This document shows, one piece after another, positions 17,481 to 26,600 of a DNA stretch of 64,000 bases. The translations under genes and the position numbers were made by a program. The stretch is from positions 1 through 64,000 of the forward strand of contig SVTH01000012.1 in assembly GCA_015063885.1 (NCBI GenBank), read 5' to 3'. The notes under the pieces were generated by a model. The model saw nothing but the letters and a program-made list of their open reading frames with translations. It ran no database searches and had not been told where the DNA came from. The first letter of the stretch is position 1; every line of letters begins with the position of its first letter. This DNA is from Oscillospiraceae bacterium (GTDB taxonomy: Bacteria; Bacillota; Clostridia; Oscillospirales; CAG-382).

Positions 17481-18572
17481 ATGTTCACCTTCGGTCAACG
17501 CTTGAAGACCTTGCGGAAGGAAGCACAGCTCACCCAATCGGAGCTGGCGGAGCAGCTGGGCGTATCCGTCCAGGCCCTTTCCAAATGGGAATGTGACAGC
17601 ACCATGCCGGATATCTCCCAGATCGTTCCTCTGGCCGCCATTCTGGAGGTCACCACCGATTGCCTTTTGGGGGTGGGCGGAGACGAGCAGGCAGACAAAA
17701 CCGCCCTGCTGGCGGAGGCGGAGGCCATCACGGGAGGCATCGGGAAGGTGTACGGCCGTTTTGACGACGCCTACTACGCCTGCTACAAGCTTTACAAGGA
17801 GCATCTCAAGAAATACCCCCTGGATCACGAGGTGAAGCTTTTGTGCGCGGACAGCCTCACCCGGGTACTGTACTACGGAAGCAACCCCAAAGAGGAAAAG
17901 GACAAGCTGTATCGGGAGGCGGTGGGTCATCTCCGCGGGGTGATCCGCTACGACAGGGACGTCACCCGCGTCACCGACGCCAAGCAGACCCTGATCGTTC
18001 TCTATCTGTACAACCGTGAGTTTTCTCCCGCAGAGGAGCTGGCGGAGAGCCTGCCCCAAAGAGGGGGCATCCGTTCCGCCATGGAGATCGAGATCGCTTC
18101 CGCCAAGGGCGACCACCAAGCCTGCATCCAAATCGCCTCCCGGGAATGTCTGGAAGCCGCCCATCAATACCTGCGGGCGTTGGCGGTGAAGGCAAGCCGC
18201 CTTTCCATTGCCCGTAACACGGAGGCGGTTGCCGCATGGCAGGCGCTTTTGTCCGCGGTAAACTTCAGCGACACTCTGTCGTGGGACTATGGGATCCACA
18301 CCAAATGGCTTTACAGCGGGTACAACCACTTGTCCAAGGAATATTTTGCCAATTCACAGCCTCGGAAAGCCCTGGAGACCATCCGTGCGCTTGCCGAGAA
18401 TCTGCTCTCCGATCACCGCATCTGCAAGGAGCAAGGCAACCGCAAGCAGGCGGCAGAGCTGAAAAGCAATTTCGCCTTCTACCTGAAAAGCTGTCTCCCC
18501 GGGGAGGATTCCCCCATTGCCGCAGATCCCGCGTTTTTGGAATGTCTGGCAATGGAAAGCGCAATGGAATAG
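17481..18572 (+). CDS. XRE-family regulator with TPR-like C-terminal part
   Basis: A 363-residue protein. Residues 1-65 are a Cro/C1 helix-turn-helix (FGQRLKTLRKEAQLTQSELA, then the recognition segment VSVQALSKWE). The remaining 300 residues are helical and TPR-like, with repeats such as ALEVALADSLTRVLYYG and LIVLYLYNREFSPAEELAE. This layout is common in clostridial regulators that sense peptides or nutrient state, but no ligand can be named. The start at 17481 has AAAGGAG upstream; the open frame further 5' overlaps the previous gene and is not used. Confidence 0.85.
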   Translation: MFTFGQRLKTLRKEAQLTQSELAEQLGVSVQALSKWECDSTMPDISQIVPLAAILEVTTDCLLGVGGDEQADKTALLAEAEAITGGIGKVYGRFDDAYYACYKLYKEHLKKYPLDHEVKLLCADSLTRVLYYGSNPKEEKDKLYREAVGHLRGVIRYDRDVTRVTDAKQTLIVLYLYNREFSPAEELAESLPQRGGIRSAMEIEIASAKGDHQACIQIASRECLEAAHQYLRALAVKASRLSIARNTEAVAAWQALLSAVNFSDTLSWDYGIHTKWLYSGYNHLSKEYFANSQPRKALETIRALAENLLSDHRICKEQGNRKQAAELKSNFAFYLKSCLPGEDSPIAADPAFLECLAMESAME

Positions 18573-18580
18573 CCTTTTCT

Positions 18581-18607
18581 CAACCGACGCAACCGTCGGT
18601 TGTTTTT
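18581..18607 (+). terminator. Terminator of the first XRE regulator
   Basis: CAACCGACG and CGTCGGTTG enclose a CAAC loop and are followed by five T residues. Confidence 0.92.
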
Positions 18608-18624
18608 CTTCTAAAAACAGGTTG

Positions 18625-18653
18625 TTGCAAATCCCTTTGCTTTGTGGTATCCT
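18625..18653 (+). promoter_or_regulatory. Promoter of the second XRE regulator
   Basis: TTGCAA, 17 bp, TATCCT. The start point near 18660 rules out the open frame from 18642. Confidence 0.7.
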
Positions 18654-18701
18654 ACCCATAGTGAAGCGCGTCACAATCCATACAAAGGAATGGTAACGAC
18701 T

Positions 18702-19727
18702 ATGCAAACCATCAACATCGGACTCCGCATCCGTTCTCTGCGGAAGAAAAAGGGGTTGACCCAGGAAGGCCTGGCCTCTGCCCTCTCCGTCTCTCCCCAG
18801 GCGGTAAGCAAATGGGAAAGCGGGCTCACCTACCCCGACGTAGCCATGATCCCCGCCATCGCAGGGTTCTTTCAGGTCTCTCTGGACGTTTTGTTCGATT
18901 TTGACCTGCTGGGCCTGCAACAGAAGATCGACGACCTCCTGCGGGATGCTCATAGCTATTTCTACGAGGATCCCCTCCGCTATGCGGAAACCGTAAAGAC
19001 CGCTTTGCAGGATTACCCGGGGAACGAGGCCTTGCTGACCGCGCTGGTAAGCGCCTACGAATACGACCTGCGGGAAAACGGCAACACCGCCCACCTGGAG
19101 GAGCTGATCCGCCTGGCGGAAAAGCTGATCTCCGAAAGCGGGGATTTCCCCAGAGTTTGCAAGCTGAAGGAGCTTTTGGCGGTGGCCTACCTGAAAAAGG
19201 GCGACCACGCCAAAGCAAAGGAGATCCTGGAAAGTCTTCCCGATGACGTCACCCTGCGTAACGATGTCATGGCGCTCCACCTCAACGGGAAGGACAAGCT
19301 GAATGCCGCCATTTTTTCTCGCTGCGATCACCTTCAAGGGCTGTATATTGCCGCCAAGCACGAGGGCGATGCATGGTTACAAATGGACGCGAAGGATCGC
19401 CCTGCAAACTATATTCAATGGGCACTGAAGGCTTACCGCAAGGGGCTTGCGGTGTTGGAGGCCTACCTTTTGGAGGAATACGAAGGCCAAGAGCAGTACC
19501 TTTGGAACGGAATGCAGACCTTCCATTGGGGGTTCTACCAATGCCTTGCCGCCTGCTACCACCGTTTGGGCTTGAAGGCGGAATGCCTGGAGGCTGTTGA
19601 CACCGCTTACCGTATCGTCTCCACCGCCTGGAAGGACTTCGGGGAGAATCGGGAGTACTACATGGTTCCCTTTGAGGAATACCTGGCAGAATACGGCCTC
19701 GGGGAATACAGCCGTGGCAAGAAATGA
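18702..19727 (+). CDS. Second XRE-family regulator with helical C-terminal part
   Basis: A 341-residue paralogue of the previous regulator. The N-terminal HTH is GLRIRSLRKKKGLTQEGLA with SVSPQAVSKWESGLTYPDV, then an all-helical TPR-like region (about residues 75-330). The ATG at 18702 is chosen; another ATG at 18690 lies too close to AAAGGA. The spacing for 18702 is a little long. It has its own promoter and so is regulated apart from its neighbour. Its target genes are unknown. Confidence 0.83.
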   Translation: MQTINIGLRIRSLRKKKGLTQEGLASALSVSPQAVSKWESGLTYPDVAMIPAIAGFFQVSLDVLFDFDLLGLQQKIDDLLRDAHSYFYEDPLRYAETVKTALQDYPGNEALLTALVSAYEYDLRENGNTAHLEELIRLAEKLISESGDFPRVCKLKELLAVAYLKKGDHAKAKEILESLPDDVTLRNDVMALHLNGKDKLNAAIFSRCDHLQGLYIAAKHEGDAWLQMDAKDRPANYIQWALKAYRKGLAVLEAYLLEEYEGQEQYLWNGMQTFHWGFYQCLAACYHRLGLKAECLEAVDTAYRIVSTAWKDFGENREYYMVPFEEYLAEYGLGEYSRGKK

Positions 19728-19926
19728 TTTCCCAAAACAACTCACTTGTTGCACGCCCCGCCAACACCGCAGTTGCATGCAAGATCCGGGGCGGAAAAGA
19801 TGCAGATTGCTCAAAGACGTTGTTTTTTTCCAAGCCACAGCATAGCGGAGCGAAAGACGCTCCCTACGAAAAAACGGATGAAATTGATCTTTAGCACGTC
19901 TCGTGTCGCCCTTGCCAATCAACAAA
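19728..19926. other. Non-coding stretch, no gene seen
   Basis: About 200 bases with no convincing frame. It holds two inverted repeats: GCCCCGC with GGGGCGG around 19757-19796, and GGAGCG with CGCTCC at 19847-19863. Neither has a good T-run. No promoter or RNA family is recognised. Confidence 0.5.
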
Positions 19927-19977
19927 AAACTCTGCAAAAGCCATGGTTTGGTGACTTTTGCAGAGTTTCTTTTTTTA
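19927..19977. terminator. Strong bidirectional terminator
   Basis: A 14-bp perfect stem (AAACTCTGCAAAAG with CTTTTGCAGAGTTT) has a 14-base loop and T-runs on both strands. It ends the minus-strand unit that includes citrate synthase and may also stop the XRE transcript. Confidence 0.9.
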
Positions 19978-19985
19978 TCGCCTTG

Positions 19986-20011
19986 ATCGATCTCTACCCA
20001 ATGGTTCACGC
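19986..20011. repeat. 26-bp direct repeat, left copy
   Basis: Identical to 21411-21436. It starts ATCGATCTCTACCC and ends GGTTCACGC. In the right copy it encodes the C-terminal residues VNHWVEID of the 512-residue protein. The left copy is non-coding. The pair brackets the citrate synthase gene. Confidence 0.95.
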
Positions 20012-20021
20012 AATACGCAAA

Positions 20022-21377
20022 TCATCTCTCTGCCAGAGAAATATATTCGCCCTCCGGCTTGACGCTTGTGTACGCAGGGCGGATGATCTTACCTGCGTTC
20101 TGTATTTCCTCCATGCGGTGCGCACTCCAGCCCGCAATTCTCGCAACGGCGAAAATGGGGGTAAACAGCTCGTAGGGAAGCCCCAGCATCTTATATACCA
20201 TACCGGAATAAAAGTCCACGTTTGCGCTAACACCCTTATACATCTTCCGCTTTTCGGCAATGATCTCGGGAGCCAGCTTTTCCACGGTTTCGTATAGCTC
20301 GAACTCCTCCTGCATTCCCTTTTCATCGGAAAGCTGCTTTGCATAAATGCGAAGAATGTCCGCTCTCGGATCGGACAAAGAATATACAGCGTGTCCCATA
20401 CCGTAGATCAAGCCTGCCTTGTCAAAGGCTTGCTTATCCAGAAGCTTTACAAGGTGATCCTTGACAGCCCCCTTGTCTTTGGTATCGACAGTTGCCTTCA
20501 TATCGTCGAACATCCGCATCACCTTGATGTTGGCACCGCCGTGTCTGGGGCCCTTGAGGGAGCCCAGCGCCGCAGAGACGGCAGAATAAGTATCCGTGCC
20601 CGACGACGTTACCACGTGGGTGGTAAAGGTGGAGTTGTTACCGCCGCCGTGCTCTGCGTGGAGCACAAGAGCCAGGTCCAAAAGCTTTGCTTCAAGAGGC
20701 GTATATTTTCCGTCCTCGCGCAAAAGGTACAGCAGATTTTCCGCCGTGTTCAGCTCCTTCTGCGGATAGTGAATAAACAGGCTGTTGCCGTGATGATAAT
20801 GCTGAAAGGACTGGTAGCCGTACACCGCAAGAAGCGGGAACTCGGCGATCAACTGCAGACATTGCCGCAGAATGTTTGCGGTGGAGATATCGTCGGGATT
20901 TTCGTCGTAGGCGTAAAGCGCCAATACGCACCGCGACAGCATATTCATCATATCCCTGCCGGGAGCTTTGAGGATCATATCGCGGACAAAGGAAGGCGGC
21001 AAGGAGCGGTACGCAGAAAGCTGCCCGCAGAATTTATCCAGTTCTTCTTTGTTCGGCAGCTTGGAGAACAGCAACAGATAAACCGTCTCCTCAAATCCGG
21101 GGCGGTCGTCCTCAAGGAAGCCCTTAACGATGCTTCGCACGTTGATCCCGCGGTAATAAAGCTGTCCCTCGCAGGGGATCTCGTTCCCTGCCCCATCCTT
21201 ATCCTTCGCCTTGATGCGGGAGACCTCTGTCAGCCCCGCAACAACGCCGTTGCCGTTGATGTCGCGCAGCCCGCGCTTTACGTCGTGCTGTGCATACATT
21301 TCGGGAACGATATGGTTGCTTGCGTCGGATAGTGCGGCAAGCTCTCTTATATATGGTGTAATTTCGGAATAGTTCAT
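20022..21377 (-). CDS. gltA: Citrate synthase
   Basis: A 451-residue type II-like citrate synthase. It has the catalytic His region LHAEHGGGNNSTFTTHV, the LKGPRHGGAN motif, the second His in IYGMGHAVYSLSDPRA, and the catalytic Asp in SANVDFYSGMVYKMLGL (adjoining residues). It condenses acetyl-CoA and oxaloacetate to citrate, giving anaerobes carbon for glutamate synthesis. AAAGGAAA precedes the ATG. The gene lies 30 bases after the preceding minus-strand gene with no promoter between. It is flanked by 26-bp direct repeats, which suggests later insertion at this site. Confidence 0.96.
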   Translation of the reverse strand: MNYSEITPYIRELAALSDASNHIVPEMYAQHDVKRGLRDINGNGVVAGLTEVSRIKAKDKDGAGNEIPCEGQLYYRGINVRSIVKGFLEDDRPGFEETVYLLLFSKLPNKEELDKFCGQLSAYRSLPPSFVRDMILKAPGRDMMNMLSRCVLALYAYDENPDDISTANILRQCLQLIAEFPLLAVYGYQSFQHYHHGNSLFIHYPQKELNTAENLLYLLREDGKYTPLEAKLLDLALVLHAEHGGGNNSTFTTHVVTSSGTDTYSAVSAALGSLKGPRHGGANIKVMRMFDDMKATVDTKDKGAVKDHLVKLLDKQAFDKAGLIYGMGHAVYSLSDPRADILRIYAKQLSDEKGMQEEFELYETVEKLAPEIIAEKRKMYKGVSANVDFYSGMVYKMLGLPYELFTPIFAVARIAGWSAHRMEEIQNAGKIIRPAYTSVKPEGEYISLAER

Positions 21378-21407
21378 CTTTTCATTTCCTTTCGCCGTCG
21401 GTATTTT

Positions 21408-22946
21408 TCAATCGATCTCTACCCAATGGTTCACGCCGCCGCAGGAATTGGCCAGGATCAGATCGTCGATGGAGATCCTGCACACCGTTTCGGCGGGGAC
21501 GGTAAGCCGGTATGCCAGAGAACGCTCGTCCCACACGTCGCAGAAGGGTCTGCCGTCGGAGACGGGGAACCACCATCTGCCGTTCTTTTCCACCAGCAGG
21601 TCTCTGTCCACCCCTGCAAAGGCGTTTTCTTTTTTATCAAAATTGTAGGGCTGTAACAGCAGCTTCTTTTCCAGAAGTCTGCCGCTTTCCTCCCGCACCA
21701 TCACTGCCAGGACGCCGGTACCGCGGGAATAAATCTTCAGATGCCTGTCCTTCCTCCCTGCGTTGGCAAAGGTATAGTTCACCTGGTTCTGCATCATCCA
21801 GTTGCCGATGTTGGATTTCTTCCCTTCCCCGTCGGTGGTCTCGGTGTCGATGCACACCTCTCTGCCGTCCTCGGTGACGCACTTGAAGACGATCATATCC
21901 GTGCCCACGGCGGTGGGGTTGTCGTTGGGGTTCAGGGAGGTGAGCCAGCAATCGCCTTCCACCTTGTAATCCCGCAAATTCAGCTTTGTATAAGGCTCCG
22001 TGACGGAAAGATGCTCCGGGTCACGGCGGACGGTGTACTCCACGGGAAGTCTGCCCGCCTTGGTGGCGTCGCCGAAGATCCACACCGCCTCCGTCTCCGC
22101 AAGACCGATGGTGGTGTCGTCAATGCCCTTGTACTGGGCGGCGTAGTTTCTGCCGTCACGGTTGACCACGTAGCCCTGCTGGGGCTTTGCGGGGTCGCAC
22201 TGAGAAGGCTCGGTGTAGCACCAGAAGGTACCCGTCACCTTGCCGCCGCTGACCGCAAAGCGTACGGCGCCGTTGGCGCACTTGCCGTTCAGAATCGCCT
22301 GATCCGCCGTCTTTCCGGAAAGGGAGCCGTAGGCCAAATCCCCGGAGGTACCGCCCAGCACCCAAAGGTAGCCCCCTGCGGGGATGGTAAACCGTTCGGG
22401 GGTATAGGTCTGAGGGGTGTAGTCGATATAATCGCACCCCACGTAGATGGGGTTCACCGTCTTTCCGTCTTCCAAGAAGTAATCGGCAGGCAGGTCAAAC
22501 TTCAGACTGTAGAAATCGCTCCATTCCCGCTGGCCCAGCCATTCGCCCCGCACCTGGTTGCCGATGTTCAGCACCGTCACCTCCACGGGGTGCTCCTCCT
22601 CGTTGCGGAGCTGATACCCCAGGAAGAAGGGCGCTCCGGTGTGGTTGGAGTGCTCGTAGGTGAAGAACACCTCGCCCGTCAGCCCCTCGTTTTTCAAAAT
22701 GGCCTGTCCCACGTCCGCAGGGGCCAGCATCTCGGGGTTGTTGCTGTAAACGTACACCCCGCCGCCACGCTTGGTGTAGCGGATGGCCGCTCGGGGCGTG
22801 AGATCCTCCGCCTCGGAAAGGGTGGCGGTATAACTGCCTCCCGCAAAGCGGTTGCGGAAGGGCTGGCAGGGCTCTCTTTGGTCGTCCACGTTGGGTTGGG
22901 TGCACACCGTCACCAAAAGCTTGCCGTCTTTTCTTTCAATCTTCAT
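21408..22946 (-). CDS. Hypothetical beta-rich protein, about 512 residues
   Basis: I do not recognise this family. The protein has no signal peptide and is rich in beta-strand patterns and aromatic residues (IPAGGYLWVLGGTSGDLAYG, VRFAVSGGKVTGTFWCYTEP). Its N-terminal SYTATLSEAEDLTPRAAIRY and later NHTGAPFFLGYQLRNEEEHP recall sugar-binding or glycosidase-associated beta domains. GAGGTG precedes the ATG. It begins 9 bases after the stop of the membrane-anchored gene upstream, so they form an operon. The last codons lie in one of the 26-bp repeats, so its present C-terminus may have been created or preserved by the insertion event. Confidence 0.75.
   Translation of the reverse strand: MKIERKDGKLLVTVCTQPNVDDQREPCQPFRNRFAGGSYTATLSEAEDLTPRAAIRYTKRGGGVYVYSNNPEMLAPADVGQAILKNEGLTGEVFFTYEHSNHTGAPFFLGYQLRNEEEHPVEVTVLNIGNQVRGEWLGQREWSDFYSLKFDLPADYFLEDGKTVNPIYVGCDYIDYTPQTYTPERFTIPAGGYLWVLGGTSGDLAYGSLSGKTADQAILNGKCANGAVRFAVSGGKVTGTFWCYTEPSQCDPAKPQQGYVVNRDGRNYAAQYKGIDDTTIGLAETEAVWIFGDATKAGRLPVEYTVRRDPEHLSVTEPYTKLNLRDYKVEGDCWLTSLNPNDNPTAVGTDMIVFKCVTEDGREVCIDTETTDGEGKKSNIGNWMMQNQVNYTFANAGRKDRHLKIYSRGTGVLAVMVREESGRLLEKKLLLQPYNFDKKENAFAGVDRDLLVEKNGRWWFPVSDGRPFCDVWDERSLAYRLTVPAETVCRISIDDLILANSCGGVNHWVEID
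21411..21436. repeat. 26-bp direct repeat, right copy
   Basis: Identical to 19986-20011. It overlaps the final codons of the 512-residue gene; the stop TGA uses the base beyond the repeat. Confidence 0.95.
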
Positions 22947-22955
22947 ACCTTCACC

Positions 22956-23456
22956 TCATTCGATAAATCCGTAATACCAGGTTCCGCCGCACTTCACCGC
23001 TACCACACGGTAATCGTCGGTGAGCACGCCGTCCACGTAATAGACCCCCGCAACGATGGCCATCTCCTCCACGTCCTCGGGAGTGCCCCGCACGCCGTAG
23101 CGGTCCAACAGCTCGTTGTATTGATCGGAGCCGTGGGCAACGTAGATGGGCTCCTCGGAATAGAAGTCAATGTCACCCTCCTCACGGTATTCCGCCGCCT
23201 GCTCGTAGGCCACGGTCAGGGACTTCCGCAAGGTCTCCATGTCTATCTCGCCGTTCCCCATAAGGGAGGTGAGCTGATACTCCGAGGCGTGGTCCAGAAG
23301 TCCGTCCACGTCGTACTCCAGAGAGGCGCGGATATATCCCTCCACCGCCTTTTCGGGAGTGGAACGCAAAGCAAAGAGCAAAAACACCAAGCCCCCTGCC
23401 AATACCAAGATCCCCAAGCTGCACAGGGGCCAATATTTCTTCCAGATGTTTTTCAT
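22956..23456 (-). CDS. Membrane-anchored small protein, unknown
   Basis: A 166-residue protein. One N-terminal membrane anchor (about residues 10-31, LCSLGILVLAGGLVFLLFAL) is followed by an extracellular domain. The order TPEKAVEGYIRASLEYDVDG, then helices, then VVAVKCGGTWYYGFIE fits the NTF2-like/DUF4878 lipoprotein fold, in which the first helix carries KAVEGY-like text. The function of such domains is mostly unknown. It has its own promoter and leads the two- or three-gene minus-strand operon. Confidence 0.8.
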   Translation of the reverse strand: MKNIWKKYWPLCSLGILVLAGGLVFLLFALRSTPEKAVEGYIRASLEYDVDGLLDHASEYQLTSLMGNGEIDMETLRKSLTVAYEQAAEYREEGDIDFYSEEPIYVAHGSDQYNELLDRYGVRGTPEDVEEMAIVAGVYYVDGVLTDDYRVVAVKCGGTWYYGFIE

Positions 23457-23482
23457 ACAGTACCTTCCTTTCAGTTACTTCC

Positions 23483-23511
23483 ATTGTACCACAAAGATAT
23501 GAACATTTCAA
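23483..23511 (-). promoter_or_regulatory. Promoter of the 23456-to-20022 minus-strand operon
   Basis: On the minus strand: TTGAAA, 17 bp, TACAAT, about 25 bases before the ATG. Confidence 0.85.
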
Positions 23512-23515
23512 GAGC

Positions 23516-23544
23516 AAAAAGGAAGCCCTCCGCAGAAGGCTTCC
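23516..23544 (-). terminator. Terminator of the GLUG lipoprotein gene
   Basis: GGAAGCC and GGCTTCC form the stem; on the minus strand it is followed by a T-run (AAAAA at 23516-23520 on the plus strand). Confidence 0.85.
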
Positions 23545-23559
23545 AAAAATGGATTGGTT

Positions 23560-26079
23560 TTATCGCAGCTCGGGTCCGTTTTCGCCCATCTTCCATACGT
23601 TCTCGAAGTCCCAACCCTCAAAGACGGATTGATCCGTGAGCTGTTCCTCGGTGATGATCTTCACGTATTCGTGCTGAGGCACGGAATCGTACTTGGGATT
23701 CTGGAGGCCCGAGATGTTTCTGTACTCGTAGTCGTTGATGGGAGAATAATAAGTACGGAGATCCTCCAGATTGTAGTTATCTCCGAAATGACCGTTGTAG
23801 TGTTCCTTAAAGTCATCCCAGCTGGTCAGCTCATCTTTGCTTGTGTCCTTGACGTTGTAACGGGTCACCGTGTTACGGTCAAGCACAAGGCCGATGAGTG
23901 CGCCGTGGCAATAGACACGCTTATCCTCGCAGATATTGGGTACATCCACGATGCCGGTGGCGTAGCAGTTGTAGACGGTGATCTTCTGATCCTCGCTGTA
24001 TGCCTTGAACACCTCCAGGCAACCGATCAAAGAGCCGCAGGGATTATAATATCTGCGCCAAGGCCCGCCGTTCACGTTGGTGCTGTCCTGGCAGGGGCTC
24101 CACTCTACGTAGGGTGCGGAAATGTTGCCGGTGGCGTAGCAGTCGATCACGTCACTGCGGGAGTAAATGTGACCAATCAAGCCGCCAATGCTGACACCGC
24201 CGTAGTGATCATCGCTGGAAGCATAAATATCTACGCTTGCATAGCAACGGATGATATCCGTATAGTTACCGGCATTGCCCACAAGGCCGCCGATATCGCC
24301 GTCGATCACGTTGATCGAACCCGTGGCATGACATTTCTCGATCTTGACACCAAAGGATTCACCGATCAGACCGCCTACGCAGGATTCCATACTGGAGGTG
24401 AAGATGATGATCTCAACGTCAGCAGAGCAATTTTCGATGGTGATGGTTTCCGCGGGAGAATAGTCGCCGTCCGACAGATACTTGCTGATATTGCCGATCA
24501 AACCACCCGTATAACCGCCGCTGGTAATGATGCCGCTGACATGGCAGTTCTTCATCAGGACGTATTTCTCGTTTTTCAACTCAACGGCGCCGATCAAGCC
24601 GCCGGTGGTGGAATTGGAGCTTTGGAAGTTCACCACCGCGGTGCAGTTCTCAAAGGAGCAGCCGCTGCCGTAGCCCACGATGGCACCGGTGGAACTGCCG
24701 TCTCCGGGCTGCTTATCGGTACGATTTTCTTCGGTACGGTGATTATCCTTCGTGTGGGCATTGACGATGTTCATGTTCTTAAAATGGGATCCTTCCACAC
24801 GAGAGAACAAGCTTTGAGCCTCGCCATCGTAGCAAATGTTGGAGATGGTGTATCCGCCGCCGTCGTAGTGATGACGGAAGGGGTTGTCCCAATCACCGAT
24901 GACGATCCAGGTCTCCACGGAAGAACAGTCAATATCCGCAACCTGGAGGAAGTAATAGCCCTTCTTGTCCACCACCTTCTGCAGATTCTTCAGATCGGTA
25001 AGGTTCTTGATGAGGAACGGATTGGACTTGGTTCCTTCCCCTTCCCACATAGCACCCGCCTTCACGGTGACGGTATAAGTCGCAGAAACGCCGGAGCCGT
25101 CCTTTGCGGTAGCCTTTACGGTGACCTTACCCGCAGCCTTCGCCGTCAGAACGCCGGATGCGGAGATGGAAGCGTACTGACTGCCGGAGGAAATAGACCA
25201 AGTGACTTCCTTATTGGAAGCATTGCTCGGCTTCACAGCGGCAGACAGAGTAATCGTCTTGCCTTCCTCCACCGTGGTGTTGCCGCTGATGGTGATAGAA
25301 GTCACCAAAATGGGCTTCACGGTAACGGTATAGGTGGCGGACACACCGGAGCCGTCCTTTGCGGTGGCTTTTACGGTAACCTTACCTGCGGTCTTCGCCG
25401 TCAGAACGCCGTCGGCAGAGATGGAAGCGTACTGACTGCCGGAGGAAATAGACCAGGTCACGCCTTTTTCATCGGCGTTGTCGGGGCTGACCTGCACATC
25501 CAAGGTCATGGTCTCTCCAACAGTCAATTCTCCCTTGGGAGCGCTCACGACGATCTTTTCTACGTAAATCTCCTCGGGCTCGCTTGCTTCCGGTTCGCTG
25601 ACCTCGGGTTCGCTTGCTTCGGGTTCACTGATTTCAGGTTCGCTAATTTCGGGCTCGCTGGTCTCGGGCTCACTGATTTCAGGTTCGCTAATTTCGGGCT
25701 CGCTGGTCTCGGGCTCACTCGCTTCGGGCTCGCTTGCTTCCGGTTCACTTACCTCCGGCTCACTTACTTCGGGCTCACTCGCTTCGGGTTCGCTTACCTC
25801 CGGCTCACTCACTTCGGGCTCGCTTACTTCGGGCTTACTCGCTTCCGGTTCGCTCACTTCGGGCTCGCTCACCTCGGGTTCGGTTTCTTCCGGCCGGGAT
25901 TGTTCCGGCGCCGAGGATGCCTCCCCGGAAGACTCCCACGGCTCCGCCGACGAAAACACCTCTGCGGAAGAGTCTCCGGAGGGCTCCGCAGAAACGCCTC
26001 CTGCGGGGGACGGCGCACATGAGGCCAACAGGCAAAGGAGCAATAAAGTCGGTATCAGACATACAAGGATCTTCTTCAT
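23560..26079 (-). CDS. Large surface lipoprotein with Glu-Pro repeats, Ig-like and GLUG-type repeats
   Basis: An 839-residue lipoprotein (lipobox LLASC, Cys21). A Ser/Glu-rich spacer leads into a five-residue repeat region of the type [15 protein letters not shown] (about residues 63-172), probably a stalk through the cell wall. Two bacterial Ig-like (Big_2) domains follow (about 172-346, each with [15 protein letters not shown]), then a C-terminal region with repeated GGLIG/GGLVG turns spaced 30-60 residues apart, matching GLUG-motif beta-helix repeats. Such proteins often act in adhesion. The start at 26079 has AAAGGAGG upstream; the longer frame is rejected. It has its own promoter and terminator. 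Confidence 0.85.
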   Translation of the reverse strand: MKKILVCLIPTLLLLCLLASCAPSPAGGVSAEPSGDSSAEVFSSAEPWESSGEASSAPEQSRPEETEPEVSEPEVSEPEASKPEVSEPEVSEPEVSEPEASEPEVSEPEVSEPEASEPEASEPETSEPEISEPEISEPETSEPEISEPEISEPEASEPEVSEPEASEPEEIYVEKIVVSAPKGELTVGETMTLDVQVSPDNADEKGVTWSISSGSQYASISADGVLTAKTAGKVTVKATAKDGSGVSATYTVTVKPILVTSITISGNTTVEEGKTITLSAAVKPSNASNKEVTWSISSGSQYASISASGVLTAKAAGKVTVKATAKDGSGVSATYTVTVKAGAMWEGEGTKSNPFLIKNLTDLKNLQKVVDKKGYYFLQVADIDCSSVETWIVIGDWDNPFRHHYDGGGYTISNICYDGEAQSLFSRVEGSHFKNMNIVNAHTKDNHRTEENRTDKQPGDGSSTGAIVGYGSGCSFENCTAVVNFQSSNSTTGGLIGAVELKNEKYVLMKNCHVSGIITSGGYTGGLIGNISKYLSDGDYSPAETITIENCSADVEIIIFTSSMESCVGGLIGESFGVKIEKCHATGSINVIDGDIGGLVGNAGNYTDIIRCYASVDIYASSDDHYGGVSIGGLIGHIYSRSDVIDCYATGNISAPYVEWSPCQDSTNVNGGPWRRYYNPCGSLIGCLEVFKAYSEDQKITVYNCYATGIVDVPNICEDKRVYCHGALIGLVLDRNTVTRYNVKDTSKDELTSWDDFKEHYNGHFGDNYNLEDLRTYYSPINDYEYRNISGLQNPKYDSVPQHEYVKIITEEQLTDQSVFEGWDFENVWKMGENGPELR
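25572..25893. repeat. 15-bp tandem repeat coding for SEPEx units
   Basis: About twenty imperfect 15-bp units, each coding Ser-Glu-Pro-Glu-(Val/Ala/Ile/Thr). The region lies within the lipoprotein gene. Such arrays can change length by slippage. Confidence 0.9.
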
Positions 26080-26131
26080 AAAACGATCCTCCTTTCCGGA
26101 ACGATGTTTTCCATACATCTTTCATATATGC

Positions 26132-26160
26132 AGTATAACAAATACTCCGCAATTTGTCAA
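26132..26160 (-). promoter_or_regulatory. Promoter of the GLUG lipoprotein gene
   Basis: On the minus strand: TTGACA, 17 bp, TATACT. The 13 bases ACTTGACAAATTG and a downstream CATATATGAAA are shared with the promoter of the dockerin repeat gene at 51767. Confidence 0.85.
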
Positions 26161-26184
26161 GTTTATCAAATTTTCATACAAGCG

Positions 26185-26213
26185 AAAAGAAGACCTTTTC
26201 AGGGTCTTCTTTT
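26185..26213 (-). terminator. Terminator of the phage-like operon
   Basis: AAAAGAAGACC and GGTCTTCTTTT form an 11-bp stem with a 7-base loop, just after the last phage-like gene. The T residues are within the stem. Confidence 0.85.
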
Positions 26214-26219
26214 CTGCCT

Positions 26220-26537
26220 TCAGCCGATGGCATGATTGCTGAGCAGCTGGTTACGGAAATGCTTCCGCTTTTCCAGATGCTGCTCGTAGGCCTTGGCGGC
26301 TCCTTCCACGGCGGGGTCGTTGCCGCCGTTTACCCGCACCAGCGTCAGCACCAAGGCGGAGAGAAGCTCCTCCCCCTCCAAGCGGAACAGCTCCATGGCG
26401 ATCCGTTCGGCACGCTTTTCCTCCGCATCCTTTTTGGCTCTGCGCAGCATCCAAGCCAGCACGGCGGAGACGGCCGTTCCCAGGATCCCCGCAGAGGAGC
26501 AGAACACCGCCAGCAGCTCGTAAAGCTCCGCCGTCAT
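26220..26537 (-). CDS. Small membrane protein at the end of the phage-like operon
   Basis: A 105-residue protein with one membrane helix near the N-terminus (about residues 10-30, [20 protein letters not shown]) followed by a charged helical region. The ATG at 26537 is preferred to an upstream TTG at 26582, though its ribosome site is weak. It follows the holin gene and could be a holin partner or antiholin-like protein. No family is recognised. Confidence 0.6.
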   Translation of the reverse strand: MTAELYELLAVFCSSAGILGTAVSAVLAWMLRRAKKDAEEKRAERIAMELFRLEGEELLSALVLTLVRVNGGNDPAVEGAAKAYEQHLEKRKHFRNQLLSNHAIG

Positions 26538-26600
26538 TCTACACCGTAAAGGCAAAGGAACAGCGCTTCGTATACCCAGCAAAACAGCCTGCGGGACAAG

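Noticed and set aside
25572..25893. CRISPR-like array
   Set aside because: The 15-bp periodicity has no spacers and translates into SEPEx units, so it is a protein repeat.
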